Positions 11,821 through 22,518 of a stretch of 64,000 nucleotides of DNA are shown one piece after another. Within the stretch, counting starts at the first letter, position 1. Every line of letters starts with the position of its first letter. The position numbers and the translations under genes are program-made. The DNA is from Lunularia cruciata (lineage: Eukaryota; Streptophyta; Marchantiopsida; Lunulariales; Lunulariaceae), in contig OX419761.1 in the NCBI GenBank assembly GCA_948567375.1, positions 22,110,243 through 22,174,242 of the forward strand. The letters are read 5' to 3'. Below the pieces are notes generated by a model that searched no databases, had not been told where the DNA came from, and saw only the letters and a program-made list of their open reading frames with translations.

Positions 11821-14290
11821 TTATTGTGGTACTCCTCCCAACTTTACTTTCTTCACCTTTGTCTTTGTATTCAAAGACTCACCTTGTTCAAGTTTGAGTT
11901 GGACTTTGGGTCCCTTCAAGATTGTGACCAGAGTATTGGTGGTCTTGACCCAAGGTTCTTTGGGTTTGCCCATCTCAACTTGTATCAGGTCTGTTACCTC
12001 AGATCTGATGTCCACCAAAAAAATTGGAGGTTCATCTTTGTAACTATCTCCAACCTCATCTCCCAAGTCCTTTGTAGTGCTTCTTGGATTTCTTTCTGTA
12101 AAGCTTTAGCTTTGGCTTTTGCAAGAATTTTTTCCACCTTTGTAGAAAGAATTGCTTTTAGGTGCAACCTCTTTGCCTTTGGTGAAGACAAGGAAGTAGT
12201 ACTTAGTTCCTTGGGATCACGCTTCTTCTTCCCCATGCGTGTCTCAACTTTCAAAACTTTAAGGTCCGGCCATTCTCCTTCTGGAGCCGGACTCCCTTTT
12301 TGAGGTCTCTCATTTTCAAGTGTTATATAATTTACATTGGTGTCCTCTTTTGCCTAAAGCATTGCAAGCTCAGCTTGGATCTGTACATATTTTACAGGCG
12401 GCTTTGGGTTGGGTGGATGAGGACATTGGTTGCCCGTATGACCTGATCCTTTACAATTCCCACATATGGAGACATACTCAATTTTTTGTCTTGGCTTTGA
12501 ATAGTTTGGAGACCAATGTCCTAGCAAGCCACAATTGTAACATGCCTTTGGTGCAACGTTTTGGGGGTGATTTTGGCAGCCCATTGGTGGTCTTTGTGGA
12601 GGAGCATTGGGGTTATACTCCCTTGGTCCATACCTTGGACCTTGGTACAATGTGCTTGCCTGAGGTTATACCTCTTGAGTTTGGTACACTACCTCTTCTT
12701 CCTCCTCTTGGTTCCATCCTGGAACCCAATCAATATGTTGCACTAGAACTGCAATCTGCTGCGCTGCCAAAATTATGAGTATTGCATTCCTTGTTTGCAT
12801 GGCCTAACTTGCCACACACAATCCACCATACATTGGATCTGCCAAATGAAGGAAGCTTTCTTGTTCCTTTGCTCCAATCACTAGATCTTAAAATTTGCAA
12901 ACTCTTTTATCAAATTATCTAGCTTATTATTTGCCTTATTTACACTCTTTGTTGGGGCTATCAATGGTTTCTTTCCTTTGCATCTTTGCATTCTTCTTGG
13001 CTTTGAATCTTCTTTGGATTCCAAAGAAGAATTTGAAAATGTGGAGGATTCCTCCAAAGAAGGAGATGTAGTGCAAGAAGCTCTTCTTCTAGGCTTCTTG
13101 CCTTTCTTCTCCCAATTCCTTTGGTTATCGGATGAATGAGAGTGAGCCGCCTCATATCAAGTGACATGTTTGAGGACTTTGTTTAGGGAAGTTACAATCC
13201 TCTCCCTAGTAAAGATACAAATCTTTGGTGATAGTCCTCCAAGGAACCAAGTAATGGCTTGGACATTGGAGTAACCTACCACACCACATTGCTTTGGGAC
13301 ATAGTTCAAAAGGCCATGAATTGCTCAGAGTAGTCTCTCAACTTTTCCTTCTTCCCTCTATCTAAATTGAGTGCCGCAAAGACACTCGTATTGTAATCAA
13401 CTTCTTGGAATTGTTCCAAGAAATTGTTTCTCAAGTCTATGCAGTCTTCTAGTACAAACCCCTTCTGGGTTACATGAGTAAACCAACTCTGAGCTTTCTT
13501 TTGGAGCAGACTGAAGAAAATGTTGGCAAAAGAAATGACTTTGAATACTTTGATGAATTCATCAAGGTCTTTGTCTTGTTCTATCCCCTTATACTTTTGG
13601 TAGGCATGTCAGGTGACATGTAACAAAGTTATTCTTTGGCTTTGAGGAATTGACTATGGTAACTTTGAACTTGATGGACCTGACGAGTTGGTTGGTATTG
13701 AAGCCGTGTTGACAGCCCAAGGGTTCCAATTGGTCAAGTTCAAAGTGAAGTCTTTGTCAACAGATTCTTCTTCTTTGATAGTGTCAACTTTAATTGGAAA
13801 TGGAGGAAGAGGTTCAACACTTTTAGAGTGCTCTTGAAAATTTCCTTGAGCCAACGGAGGAATTGTTTGTAAGAGATGTTGGCACTCTTCTTCCATTAAG
13901 ATTTGTGTTGTCTTTTCACAAATAAATCTTCTTGTAAACTCAACCTCCTTGACAACTTTAGGGGAAGTTGGTGCATTGGGTTGTAACAAGTATGTTTGAC
14001 CATTGGCATCTTTCTTCTTCTTGGAAGCTAGAGACAAGAAGTATCCTTGCCACCCAACTTTGCATTTCTTTTGTTCAAGTTCTTGCATGGCTTCTTGGAC
14101 TTTGTGGAGAAGTTGAAAATCCAATGCCTCCTATTTGTTTTTGTCAAAAGTGAATTGGATCTTCTGGCATTCTTCTTCTTCATGGTGCAAATTTCATCTT
14201 CAAACTCTCTCTTCTCGTTGTTCTCTCAATGCAAACATTCATATTGGTTCAAAACTCAGTCTAAAGTTTGGTTTTGTATTCTTCCACTTC
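11821..14290 (-). pseudogene. Element A gag with two zinc knuckles
   Basis: Gag pieces run from about 14124 to 11821. The N-terminal frame at 14124-13654 is Lys/Glu-rich. Two zinc knuckles lie at 12542-12501 (CYNCGLLGHWSPNY, last Cys changed to Tyr) and 12464-12423 (CGNCKGSGHTGNQC, complete CX2CX4HX4C). A basic region (KAKAKALQKEI, 12254-11994) leads to the protease. Long plus-strand ORFs at 11681-12043, 11770-12303 and 12320-12778 overlap this and are shadows. Many stops. Confidence 0.75.
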
Positions 14291-14299
14291 CAAGATGTG

Positions 14300-14319
14300 T
14301 ATCCTTGTAGTGGCACCAA
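14300..14319 (-). other. Primer-binding-like site of element A
   Basis: Six bases inside the 5' LTR end, the minus strand reads TGGTGCCACTACAAGGATAC. The leading TGG is the expected complement of a tRNA CCA end. I cannot assign the tRNA: it is neither initiator Met nor a clear Asp match, so either an unusual primer or decay is involved. Confidence 0.5.
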
Positions 14320-14325
14320 AAATCA

Positions 14326-14978
14326 TGTGACAACCCTACAAATATCATTTTTGTATAATCGGGTAAGTAAAATTTATTCCTACAAGTATACAATTCAGAA
14401 TTGGTCAAATACAAAGTCAAATAGTAACAAACATTTCTTCTTGGTTGCGTCTTTAATCTCTCAGGTAGAAACTATACCCAAAAGAGAGTAACAAGCACTA
14501 GATCACAATTTTGTCACAAATCACAACACCCATAATCACAAATCTTTCCAAACAAACTTGATTGTGATGATTCAATTTCTCCCAAAAATGGCTACTTTGC
14601 AATAAAATGACTTTGCCTCAAAATTGTGTTCCACTCTTCCACTAAATGCATAACTTCCTTGATCAAAAATTGCTACAAATCAACTCAGCATTGCACTCAC
14701 AAATGCAAAATACTACCAACACTACAATTCCTCTTAGATCTATCAAGGCATTGCTTTGATTGCACTTCACTCAAGATCAAACACACAGAAAGAAGATCAA
14801 GGCTATGGAATCCAATATCCATCAAGCACACTAACTTGCCCTTTGAATTCTCCCAACACTCACAAACACACACATAGAATTGATACTTGGAATTAACCTC
14901 AAGCAATAAGCACTAAGATAAGCACTTTGCTTTATCTATTCTCAAGAATATGAATACTGAACAACAACACATTTTGAA
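14326..14978 (-). repeat. 5' LTR of element A, gag-proximal segment
   Basis: Plus strand starts TGTGACAACCC and matches 6504 onward through to ACAACAACACA. The match stops at 14978, where chromovirus B begins; the LTR resumes at 20569. ORFs at 14626-14877 and 14697-14906 are repeat-derived. Confidence 0.85.
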
Positions 14979-15390
14979 TGTAAAAGACCAAGATTGAGGA
15001 GAGAAATAGGAGAATGGAAACTCACAGTGTGACACTTGAATATGGGAAAACTCCGAATCCCTAGCATGAGCTTTGGATTTGGTATTTATAGGTAGCATAC
15101 AAGGCCCTTGAGAAGCTTCTCAAGAAGCTTCCTTGAGCCACTTTCTTAGAGTGCAAGCCAAGTTAACCAAGAAGCTTCTCAAGAAGCTTCCTTCTAAAAG
15201 CTGCCCACTTGGCATGCAAGCTAAGCTTGTTGGAAGCTTCTAGAAGCTACCTATTTGAGGTACAAGTTAAGCTAGTCAAGAAGCTTCTCAAGAAGCTTCT
15301 TAGATGCTTCTAGAATATTCTTAGCTGATTTGGCTTATTCTCTACTTTGTTAGCCTTACTAACTACATCACTAAACTCCATATTGTTACA
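14979..15390 (-). repeat. 3' LTR of chromovirus B, rich in heat-shock elements
   Basis: 412 bp, plus-strand ends TGTAAAAGAC and ATTGTTACA. On the minus strand a TATA box TATAAATA lies at 15090-15083. Upstream of it in the element's orientation lie GAA/TTC arrays: 15112-15131, 15171-15190, a perfect three-unit heat-shock element at 15233-15245 (GAAgcTTCtaGAA) and another at 15308-15320 (TTCtaGAAtaTTC). Confidence 0.9.
15083..15325 (-). promoter_or_regulatory. U3 promoter of the left LTR B: TATA box plus heat-shock-element cluster
   Basis: Heat-shock factors bind alternating GAA and TTC units in 5 bp steps. Two perfect triplets and at least three imperfect pairs of palindromes (GAAgcTTC) fall within about 215 bp before the TATA box; the nearest array starts about 20 bp upstream. 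The other LTR keeps the same arrangement. Function is inferred from the motifs. Confidence 0.6.
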
Positions 15391-15439
15391 TATTCTCCCA
15401 CCACTAGTTGATGACATCCTCATCGCCATTGAAGCTTCA

Positions 15440-15713
15440 ACTCTTGGATGGCCATCTATGCATTTTGGAGGTGAGAAAGAGGTTCCCATGTGGCATCATG
15501 AAGGGGATACCCTTTCCAAAGGACCTTGTACTCTGTATGTTGTCGACGTCCTTGTTGAATGTGGCGATGTGCAAGGATACAATAAACTTCATACTCCCCA
15601 TGATCATTGATAGGGATGGAAGGAGGAGGAGGTTGGACACGGGAGGAAAAGGAAGATGGGTTAGGAACAAAGGGTTTTAACTTGGAAATGTGAAAGACAA
15701 GGTGGATGTGCAT
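15440..15713 (-). pseudogene. Chromodomain at the end of element B integrase
   Basis: Chromodomains at integrase C-termini bind histone marks and direct insertion to heterochromatin. The minus-strand frame at 15713-15456 holds HTEYKVLWKGYPLHDATWEP, the classic chromodomain core (xYxVxWKGYxxxxATWEP) with its aromatic and WKGY residues present. It sits just before the 3' LTR, as in chromoviruses. Upstream HISKLKPF is the integrase-chromodomain linker. Confidence 0.9.
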
Positions 15714-16900
15714 ATGATAAGATAAGGCAAGTTGATAAGCAACAAGAAAGATGATTTGGGTAACATCAAAGAGTCCTATCCAATAAGGGGTAAGTTTAAA
15801 AACTTGGGTATCAAGTAGTAGGGTTAGGTTACTAGATTATATCATGACTTTATCACTTAACTTCAAAGGTGAGATCCCGATGATGGTGGTCTGCATATTG
15901 TTATTGATTTTGTGCAACAAGGAGATTAGATTTGGCTTGTTGGAGAGATTGGGATATGGTGGTCAAGAAGGTTGAAGTATGAGGGACCTGAGATGGAAGA
16001 GGAGCAAGAAGAGAATCTGGAACAAGCGGATCTTGGCCAAAATTGACAAAGAAAGGAGTAAATCTGATGCTTGCTTGTTTGGAATTATTGTATGCAACTT
16101 TTATAACTGCAAGACATTCATCCCAATTGGTATGGTGGACATTGTCAAAGGCACGCAACATATCCTCCAAGGTACAATTTTGATGGTTGGTTTGTCCATC
16201 AATTTGAGGATGATAGGTCGTAGATAAAGCAAGTTTGGTACCGGGTATCTAGAAGAGTGCTTGCCAAAACTTCCCGGTGAATCAAGGATCACAGTTGGAG
16301 ATGAGTACACATGGCATCCCATGATGCTTGAAGACATTGTCAAAGTAGATTTGTGCTAAGGTTGGAGCATCCACGATATCAAAGGTTGATGCCAAGTGGA
16401 TTTGCTTACTAAGCTTATCCATAGACACCACAATTATTGTTTGTCTTTGCTTTGTCTTGGGCAAGGATGTGATGAGATCCAAGCTCACATGTTCTCATCA
16501 AGCGGTTGGAATGGGGAGTGGTTGAAAGAGTCCACTTGGCTTCTGGTTGTTGGCCTTGTTACATTGGCAGCTTGCACAAGATTGGACAAACTCTTGAACA
16601 TCTCATGTCATGTTGAGCCACCACCATCGGCGTTAGAGGGTACCCAAGGTCTTGTCCACACCCATGTGACCAGCTATTGGTAAATCATGGGCTTCTTGAA
16701 GGCGCACAAGTTGGAGATCACCTTTGGTTGGAACATAGATCTGGTCCTCATGGAATAGAAGTCCTTCCTTGAAGGAGAAGGTGTTGTACTCCTTGTTGCA
16801 TGTTGTAAGACAACCATGTACCAACTCTACAACAAGATGTTGTAGAGTTAATCAAAACTTGTGTTGGACCTTGGGATCAATGGACAGTATCATACTTGCT
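15714..16900 (-). pseudogene. Element B integrase
   Basis: Pieces in order: HDLPIAGHMGVDKTL (16824-16633), the zinc-binding His region; MSLDLITSLPKT (16488-16282) with the first catalytic Asp; LISNCDP, where the second Asp of the usual SDRDP reads Asn; and AYNNSKQASIRFTPFFVNFG (16170-15901), the C-terminal part of the core. The altered Asp and stops between pieces make it non-functional. Confidence 0.85.
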
Positions 16901-18200
16901 ATCGTGATGAGAGGAAGAGACTTCAAATTAGGTCAAGGATGATAGAGCATCAAGGATGACATGGAACCAACCTAGTTTATACTCAAGTTTGATGTCAAAA
17001 AATTGGAGTTGTTCCTTCCATCAATGATGTCAACTCTTCATGTGTTCCAAGTGTAAGGTCTACAACAATGGTTTATGATCCATTTGCATGATCACTTTTT
17101 TCCCCAAGAGATAATGCCTCCATACCTTGGTAGCATATACCATTGCAAGTTGTTCTTGATCCTAAGTAGAGTAATTTATTTTTCCATATTTAGTTGGCAA
17201 GATACAAAGGCAATGGGATGTAGTCCATCTAGGAATTCTTGTTGCAACATGGCTCTAATTGCAAAGGTAGAAGCATCAAAATCAACCACACATGGTAGCT
17301 AAGGATCATATGGTTGAAGAATGGGCCTTGAAAACACCATATTTTTCAACTTCTGGAATGCTTCTTTGTGCTTGGTAGTCCACTGGAAGCTCAAGTTCTT
17401 CCCCAAGAGGTCAGTCAATGGTGCAACCACATCAGCATAATAATGGATGAACCATTGGTAAAAACGAGCCAATCTATTAAATGCTTGTACTTTTGTAGCA
17501 TCCTTTAGAGTAGGCCAATCAGTAATGGCCTTGATTTTCTCCTCTTCCATCTTGATCCCCTCCAATGAGATCTTGTGACCCAAGAAGGTAACTTCCTTTT
17601 GCCAAAAGGCACACTTTGACTTCTTACAATAAAATTTCCATTGTTGTAGTTGTCTTAGGACTTCTTGCACATGATTCACATGGTCTGCCTCTGTCTTGCT
17701 ATAGATTAAGATATCATCCAAGAACATCATCACGTACCAATCCAATAGCCACATGATGCATCTGATCCATGAGAATGTTGGAGCATTAGTGAGCGCAAAA
17801 GGTAGAACTCTCCACTCAAAATGCCTTGTGCAAAAGGCAGTCTTTTGCACATCCTCCCCATCAGTGAGGATTTGCCAATAACCATTGCAAAAATCCAACT
17901 TGGAAAAGTATCATGCTCCACTCAATTGATCAAGCAAGTCATTGATCCGAGACAAGGGATATGCATTCTTCATTGTTTGCTTATTGAGCACACGGTAATC
18001 AATACAGAAACAAAGTCCTCCATCCTTCTCAAAACAAATAGTATTGGTGCTCTCCAAGGAGAGTTGTTATGTTGTATGAAGTCTTTCTCCAACAACTCCG
18101 TAAGTGTTGTCCGCAATCCTCTAACTCCTTTGGTGAGAGCCAATAGATTTTTCTACTCACTGGAGTACTCCCTAGTAATAACTCAATCTTGAGGAGCATA
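16900..18200 (-). pseudogene. Element B reverse transcriptase and RNase H
   Basis: A 199-codon open piece (17898-17299) spans reverse transcriptase and the RNase H junction: MDFCNGYWQI (motif A region), VLPFALTNAPTF (usual MPFGLTNAPATF), catalytic FLDDILIYSKT with FLDD at 17724-17713, FLGHKIS, and the connection with ARFYQWFIHYYADVVAPL. RNase H follows with only fragments. The frame upstream (about 17900-18200) carries the N-terminal fingers but with stops. Confidence 0.88.
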
Positions 18201-18593
18201 CCACAATCGGAGGGTAATCCTTTTGCAAATCATCTAGAAACATATCCACAAACTCCTGAACTATCTGATCAACCATTGCTTGATGAGACTCTTGCCCCTT
18301 CTCAGATTGTCCTTATGAAATCGGCTTGATCCACACCGCAAAAATAGAGTTGTCTTCCTCCAAAGCTTGCTCCATGGTTGCTTCACTAACAACTTCCCAT
18401 CTAAGGACTCATCTTTCTTCAAAGCTTGCTCCATGGCTCATTTCCTAGTAAACTTCCCATCTTGGGAATCATCTCCCTTCAAGGCTTTCTCTATAGCTAC
18501 CTTCTTGATAAACTTCCCATCTTGGGATTGACTATTTTTAGGTGTCTTACTCAAAATCGCCAGACAACCTATTTGGAAATTCCTACCTTAGTG

Positions 18594-18960
18594 TTATACT
18601 TGAATTTGTTGTTGGGTCCAATCAAATTGAATCTTATGACATTCAAGCCAAGGTAGTCCTAGGATGACATTGTAGTGTAGAGGTGCCACTACAAACCTCA
18701 TACACTCCAAATACTCCTTCCCAATCTTGAAGGTAACAGGATGCAAAGTATAGAATGCAGAACCCTTTCTATCATCCGCCATCATCAATCTACTTCCAAT
18801 TACTAGCTTGATAAGAATACCTAATTCCTTTGCTACTTGCATAGACATGCAATTTTTTGAACTTCCAAAATCAATTAAAATCTTACAATCTCAATTAGAT
18901 ATCATATATTGCAAGTGAAGCAAACTTGCATAGGTCGAGCTTTCAATCCCATTAGAACTA
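18594..18960 (-). pseudogene. Element B protease region
   Basis: The minus-strand frame 18848-18594 contains YNVILGLPWLECHKIQFDW, the second conserved half of a gypsy retropepsin (ILGxPWL followed by the DW strand). The active-site DSG half should lie just before, near 18850-18900, where a stop intervenes and only SCKILIDFGSSK-like sequence in another frame is seen. Confidence 0.75.
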
Positions 18961-19062
18961 ATCAAGCTCTTAGTAGGCTGCTCAAAATCTCCTACTGGGA
19001 TTCCTTGTTTCCTTGATCATTCCACTCCACAAACTCCATCTGGGCAACTTGTCAAGGTTGCA

Positions 19063-20150
19063 CATTCTTGAGTGGACATTCAATAATGCAATGTCCTAAT
19101 TGGCGACAATAAAAACAACCACCATTTTGTCACAATTTCTCTCTATCTACAATGCCAAGTGGTCTTCGTTGAATGGTATCAATCTCCATTGATACCGGCT
19201 CCTCTACTTGTATGTAGTGTATAGGTAGGTTCTGTCAAGGTCAAGATCAAGACTAAGTTGTTGCAAGCAAGGAATCAAAATGTTCGGCCAACCACATGGC
19301 TTCCTCCAAGTGTTGTGGCTCTTGCATGGTTACCTCTAATTTGGTTCTTGACTTCAAGCCCCTCACAATTTGATCCAAAGCTTCACCTTCCAATACATCT
19401 AGAATTTGCATGATGGTGTTCTAGAATTGTGTGATGTAACTTCTTATAGAGTCAGTTTGTTTCAACTCTACCAACCTATCTCGTGCAACTTGTGTGGCAT
19501 TTATAGCTTAGAAACAACTAATTATTTCACTCTTGAACTCTACCCACATCAAGATTGGTGCAACAATTTGTCATTTAGCTTGCTCCACTCTGAATCTCTA
19601 CCATAGCTTTGCTACTCCATCCAATTGGCTAGAAGCCAAGAGAATTTGTTTTTGCTCGTCTTGTAGATTGGTAGCTTTAAAATAACATTCACAATCAAAC
19701 ACAAAATTCTTGATTGCACCCAAGAGATTCTTACCTTCAAATAGCTTGGGTTTAGGGAATCTAATTTGATCTTCTCCTTCTCAAATTGGTACTCTCTCTA
19801 CATGCTCTTGTCATCAAAGATCTTGTTCATCCAACAATCAAGTAAGGTGCTCAATTTGTTGCTGCATAGCAAGGAGAACATTGAGCATTGCCGCCATGGT
19901 TGCTACTCTATTATGCCATCCCTAATCTATCTAATTTATTAACACATAGAACCAGCACGTCCACCGTTCTCCATAAGTTACAACCTGAAGCACCAAGGGT
20001 TCCTCAAATATGGTGATCATATGTTGAAAATCTTGTCCAAAATGTGAGGTGATGAATTGTGTGAAATGATAGTTAGGTAGTACTTGGACACAAAATTCCC
20101 AATGGTTTGGTGAAAGTGGATTTGGTGGTCCATAAATTCCATCCATCCCA
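19063..20150 (-). pseudogene. Element B gag
   Basis: Starts about 10 bp after the primer site; the piece 20146-19931 is the likely N-terminus. A full zinc knuckle, CX2CX4HX4C (CFYCRQLGHCIIEC), lies at 19117-19076. The capsid part between carries stops. The same gag in element F has lost the knuckle His. Confidence 0.75.
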
Positions 20151-20154
20151 TTCT

Positions 20155-20168
20155 TAATCTAATACCAA
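20155..20168 (-). other. Primer-binding site of element B (initiator tRNA-Met type)
   Basis: Directly after the 5' LTR the minus strand reads TTGGTATTAGATTA. It matches TGGTATCAGA, the complement of the plant initiator tRNA-Met 3' end, at 9 of 10 positions. This identifies 20568-20169 as the 5' LTR. Confidence 0.75.
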
Positions 20169-20568
20169 TAGAAAAGACTGAGACTGAGGAGAGAAATAGG
20201 AGAATGGAAACTCACATTGGGACACTTGAATGTGGGAAAACTACAAATGACTAGCATGAGCTTTGGCTTTGGTATTTATAGGTAGCATACAAGGTCCTTG
20301 AGAAGCTTCTCAAGAAGCTTCCTTGAGATACTTTCTTAGAGTGCAAGCCAAGTTAACCAAGAAGCTTCCTTCTAGAAGTTGCTTACTTGGCATGCAAGCT
20401 AAACTAGTTGGAAGCTTCTAGAAGCTACCTACTTGGGGTGCAAGTTAAGCTAGTTGGGAAGCTTCCCAAGAAGCTTCCTAGATGTTTCTAGAATATTCTG
20501 GGCTAATTTTGTTTATTCTCTACTTCATTAGCCTTATTAACTACGTCGTTAAACTCCATATTATTACA
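20169..20568 (-). repeat. 5' LTR of chromovirus B
   Basis: About 400 bp, matching 14979-15390. The minus strand starts TGTAATAATATGGAG. TATA box TATAAATA at 20280-20273. Perfect heat-shock triplets at 20411-20423 (GAAgcTTCtaGAA) and 20486-20498 (TTCtaGAAtaTTC), plus GAAgcTTC palindromes around 20300-20320 and 20361-20377. The gag-proximal terminus has mutated from CA to TA. Confidence 0.9.
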
Positions 20569-20893
20569 ATGAATGCCACCTTTAAATAGGAAAAGCCCTT
20601 TAGCATTTATCTAACTACCTAAACTGCTTCCTAACAACTCTACCAACCTACAGATCCAAAATGACAATGCACCTCTTCATATATGCTTCTTCCTATCTCA
20701 ATACTTGTCCTAATCCAATCCAATGTCTACTTCTACTTTGTAATTCAAACCCGAAGTAACTTTCTTTGGGTTGATGCAAAAATGTGAATCTTATTTTTTC
20801 TTCCATCCTTTGCGCTCAATTCCCCTTGCACTGTACACTTCTTCTTTGAAAAATGCTTTAAACCAACTCAAAACAAAAAATGTGGGTACCACA
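20569..20893 (-). repeat. 5' LTR of element A, outer segment
   Basis: Resumes the LTR A sequence at ATGAATGCCACCTTTAAATAGG (compare 7164 onward) and ends GGGTACCACA. Together with 14326-14978 it completes the LTR split by chromovirus B. Confidence 0.85.
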
Positions 20894-21330
20894 TTATATC
20901 AATAGCAATTCTTACTATTTGGGTTAAAGAATACTCTTGTTAAGCTCCAAAGAGTTATGAACAAGAACTTAGTAAGATTGTATGTTTCTTGATACTATAT
21001 GGATGATATGTTGGTCTATAGTGCTACCGTGGAGGAGCAAGAGAGATATTTGTTGGAGGTGTTTGAGAGACTGAGATCTAATGGACTCACATAATATTCT
21101 TAGAAGTGTAGATCCTTCCTATAGTGGGTTAAACACTTGGATCACACTAATACCTTGGTAGAATCTATGTTTAGTAAACAAAAGTGGATGCTATTGTATG
21201 TATTCCCTTACCTACATACATGAGTATGGTGCAATCATTCCTTGGATTAATGAACTTCTATGGGTAATACGTTAGAGGATTTAATGCAACTACCAAGGTC
21301 TTAACAAAGTTGACCAACCTTACACATGGA
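20894..21330 (+). pseudogene. Element D reverse transcriptase, C-terminal part
   Basis: Continues the frame broken at 6503: FGLKN (usual PFGLKNAP), QRVMNKNL, then the catalytic box YMDD at 20996-21007 followed by MLVYSATVEEQERYLLEVF. The fingers are in the first D block, so the enzyme is split by 14.4 kb of inserted DNA. A stop lies just before YYMDD. Confidence 0.78.
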
Positions 21331-21389
21331 GAAGTGTTGGGGAGATGACTAAGAGAAAGCTTTTGTAGAGCTTAAGGAGAAGTTAATAT

Positions 21390-21830
21390 CTTCTCTAATC
21401 CTCAAGAAACTAAGCAAAGGATGCACACTCTAGGTTCATACTAATTAGAGCAAGCTAGGACTTAGAGAAATTTTCATCCAATATGATGATGAGGGAAAGA
21501 AGTTTGTAGGGATCAATGTTAATAACTCCAAAATTTTAGTTAAGACTAAGTATAGCTCATATCAAGGAGGATGTTTAGGTGAATAGTAATACATTTTAGA
21601 TGTTGCTTGTTTGCAAATCTCTCATCACTGATTATCAATCATTCAAGTGGTTGATGGAGTCTGAAAATCATTTAATAAAGCTTGCATGATGGGCTTTGAT
21701 TTTACAAGAATACAATTTCATGATTATTTATAAACCTAGAGTAGTGATTTGTGATGCATATGGGTTGATTAGAAACCCATCTAATAGCTAACATGATCAA
21801 ATAGGAGTATGTTGGCATGGTGAGATAGAC
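21390..21830 (+). pseudogene. Element D RNase H
   Basis: Plus-strand pieces read YDDEGKKFVGI, then ITDYQSFKWLMESEN (usual ITDHQPLKWLM; the catalytic Asp is kept), then LILQEYNFMIIYKPR (usual LQEYDFxIxYxPG). Frames shift between them. Confidence 0.72.
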
Positions 21831-22079
21831 AAGTAGATTGTACTAGGTCATCATGCATCTACCTTTTTACGTATGTTTACTATGACTCTAATAGTATCTC
21901 TATTAGTAAAGAAGAAGTTATTGAGGTCTCAAATATAGATCAGAAAGATATTTGTGATGATATCTTATGATGGACTATCGTTGCACTAGCACAATTAGTG
22001 TTAAGGAGAGAAATTGTGACCTTCAATGAGCTAAGTGATTTAGATTGGAAGGCAAACATCTTCTTTTGGTTTGGAAGGA

Positions 22080-22518
22080 TAGTAGAGTGTGAGTAGTACT
22101 CCTTCTACTGCAAACACAATAGAGTTGGTATAACATATTGATGAAGAGCAAGGATATTTTGGAGTGAAGTGTACATATAGTTTACTTTAGAGTCATTATT
22201 GGTTTTGCAATATGTAGACCAATATGCAATAGCTTATTACCAAATGTTTGGTTTGTGATTAAGTTAGAGCATCATCAATGCTCATATGCCACAACTAAAC
22301 CCCCTACATATCATGGGTTGGATTATCTTTAGATTTTGGACTTTGTTTGACCTTTCCTATGAGATATCATTGGTATGTTTTGGTTATGGTGGAACACTTC
22401 TCCAAGTGGATTGAGTTGGTGGTACTTCCTAACAAGTCTAGTGCATGGATAACTTATTTGTTCTTGGATCAAGTTCTTAGTCATTTTAGTGCACACATTG
22501 AGGTCTTGATTGATCAAT
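22080..22518 (+). pseudogene. Element D integrase, first half
   Basis: Holds SLDFGLCLTFPMRYHWYVLV (first catalytic Asp in LDF), MVEHFSKWIELV (usual VDxFSKxxEAxP) and HIEVLIDQ, which is cut at the position of the second catalytic Asp motif (SDQGxEF). The remainder resumes at 27032 with GIEFLGEF. Confidence 0.78.

Larger units (their letters stand above)
14979..20568 (-). mobile_element. Chromovirus (Ty3/gypsy with chromodomain) 'B', complete, nested in the 5' LTR of element A
   Basis: 5.59 kb element with two LTRs (14979-15390 and 20169-20568), an initiator-Met-type primer site, gag with a zinc knuckle, protease, reverse transcriptase, integrase and a C-terminal chromodomain, all on the minus strand. 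It is flanked by TTGAA (14974-14978) and ATGAA (20569-20573), a 5 bp target duplication with one change. The uninterrupted target is visible in the other LTR A copy around 7160. LTR divergence and several stops show an old, dead copy, but pol pieces up to 199 codons remain open. Confidence 0.92.
6504..20893 (-). mobile_element. Ty3/gypsy element 'A' (non-chromodomain, Athila/Tat-like), minus strand, nested in D
   Basis: Complete but decayed element. The 5' LTR is at the high-coordinate end (14326-14978 plus 20569-20893, interrupted by element B) and the 3' LTR is 6504-7485. A primer-binding-like site, gag with two zinc knuckles, protease, reverse transcriptase, RNase H, integrase and a polypurine tract lie between, in gypsy order. 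Flanks read TTGTA (6499-6503) and TTATA (20894-20898), a 5 bp target duplication with one change. The RT motif MPFGLCNSPATF and the protease motif GVNVM resemble the Athila/Tat (OTA) lineage. No chromodomain is seen. Without the inserted B and solo LTR C it would be about 8.1 kb. Confidence 0.85.

Noticed and set aside
11770..12303. 177-codon plus-strand ORF
   Set aside because: Lies over the minus-strand gag of element A, which has zinc knuckles; composition is that of a shadow frame.
12320..12778. 152-codon plus-strand ORF
   Set aside because: Antisense to the zinc-knuckle region of element A gag.
15100..15330. AGAAGCTTCT repeats in LTR B as a CRISPR array or satellite
   Set aside because: Spacing is irregular, units are short palindromes, and they fit heat-shock-element grammar within an LTR.
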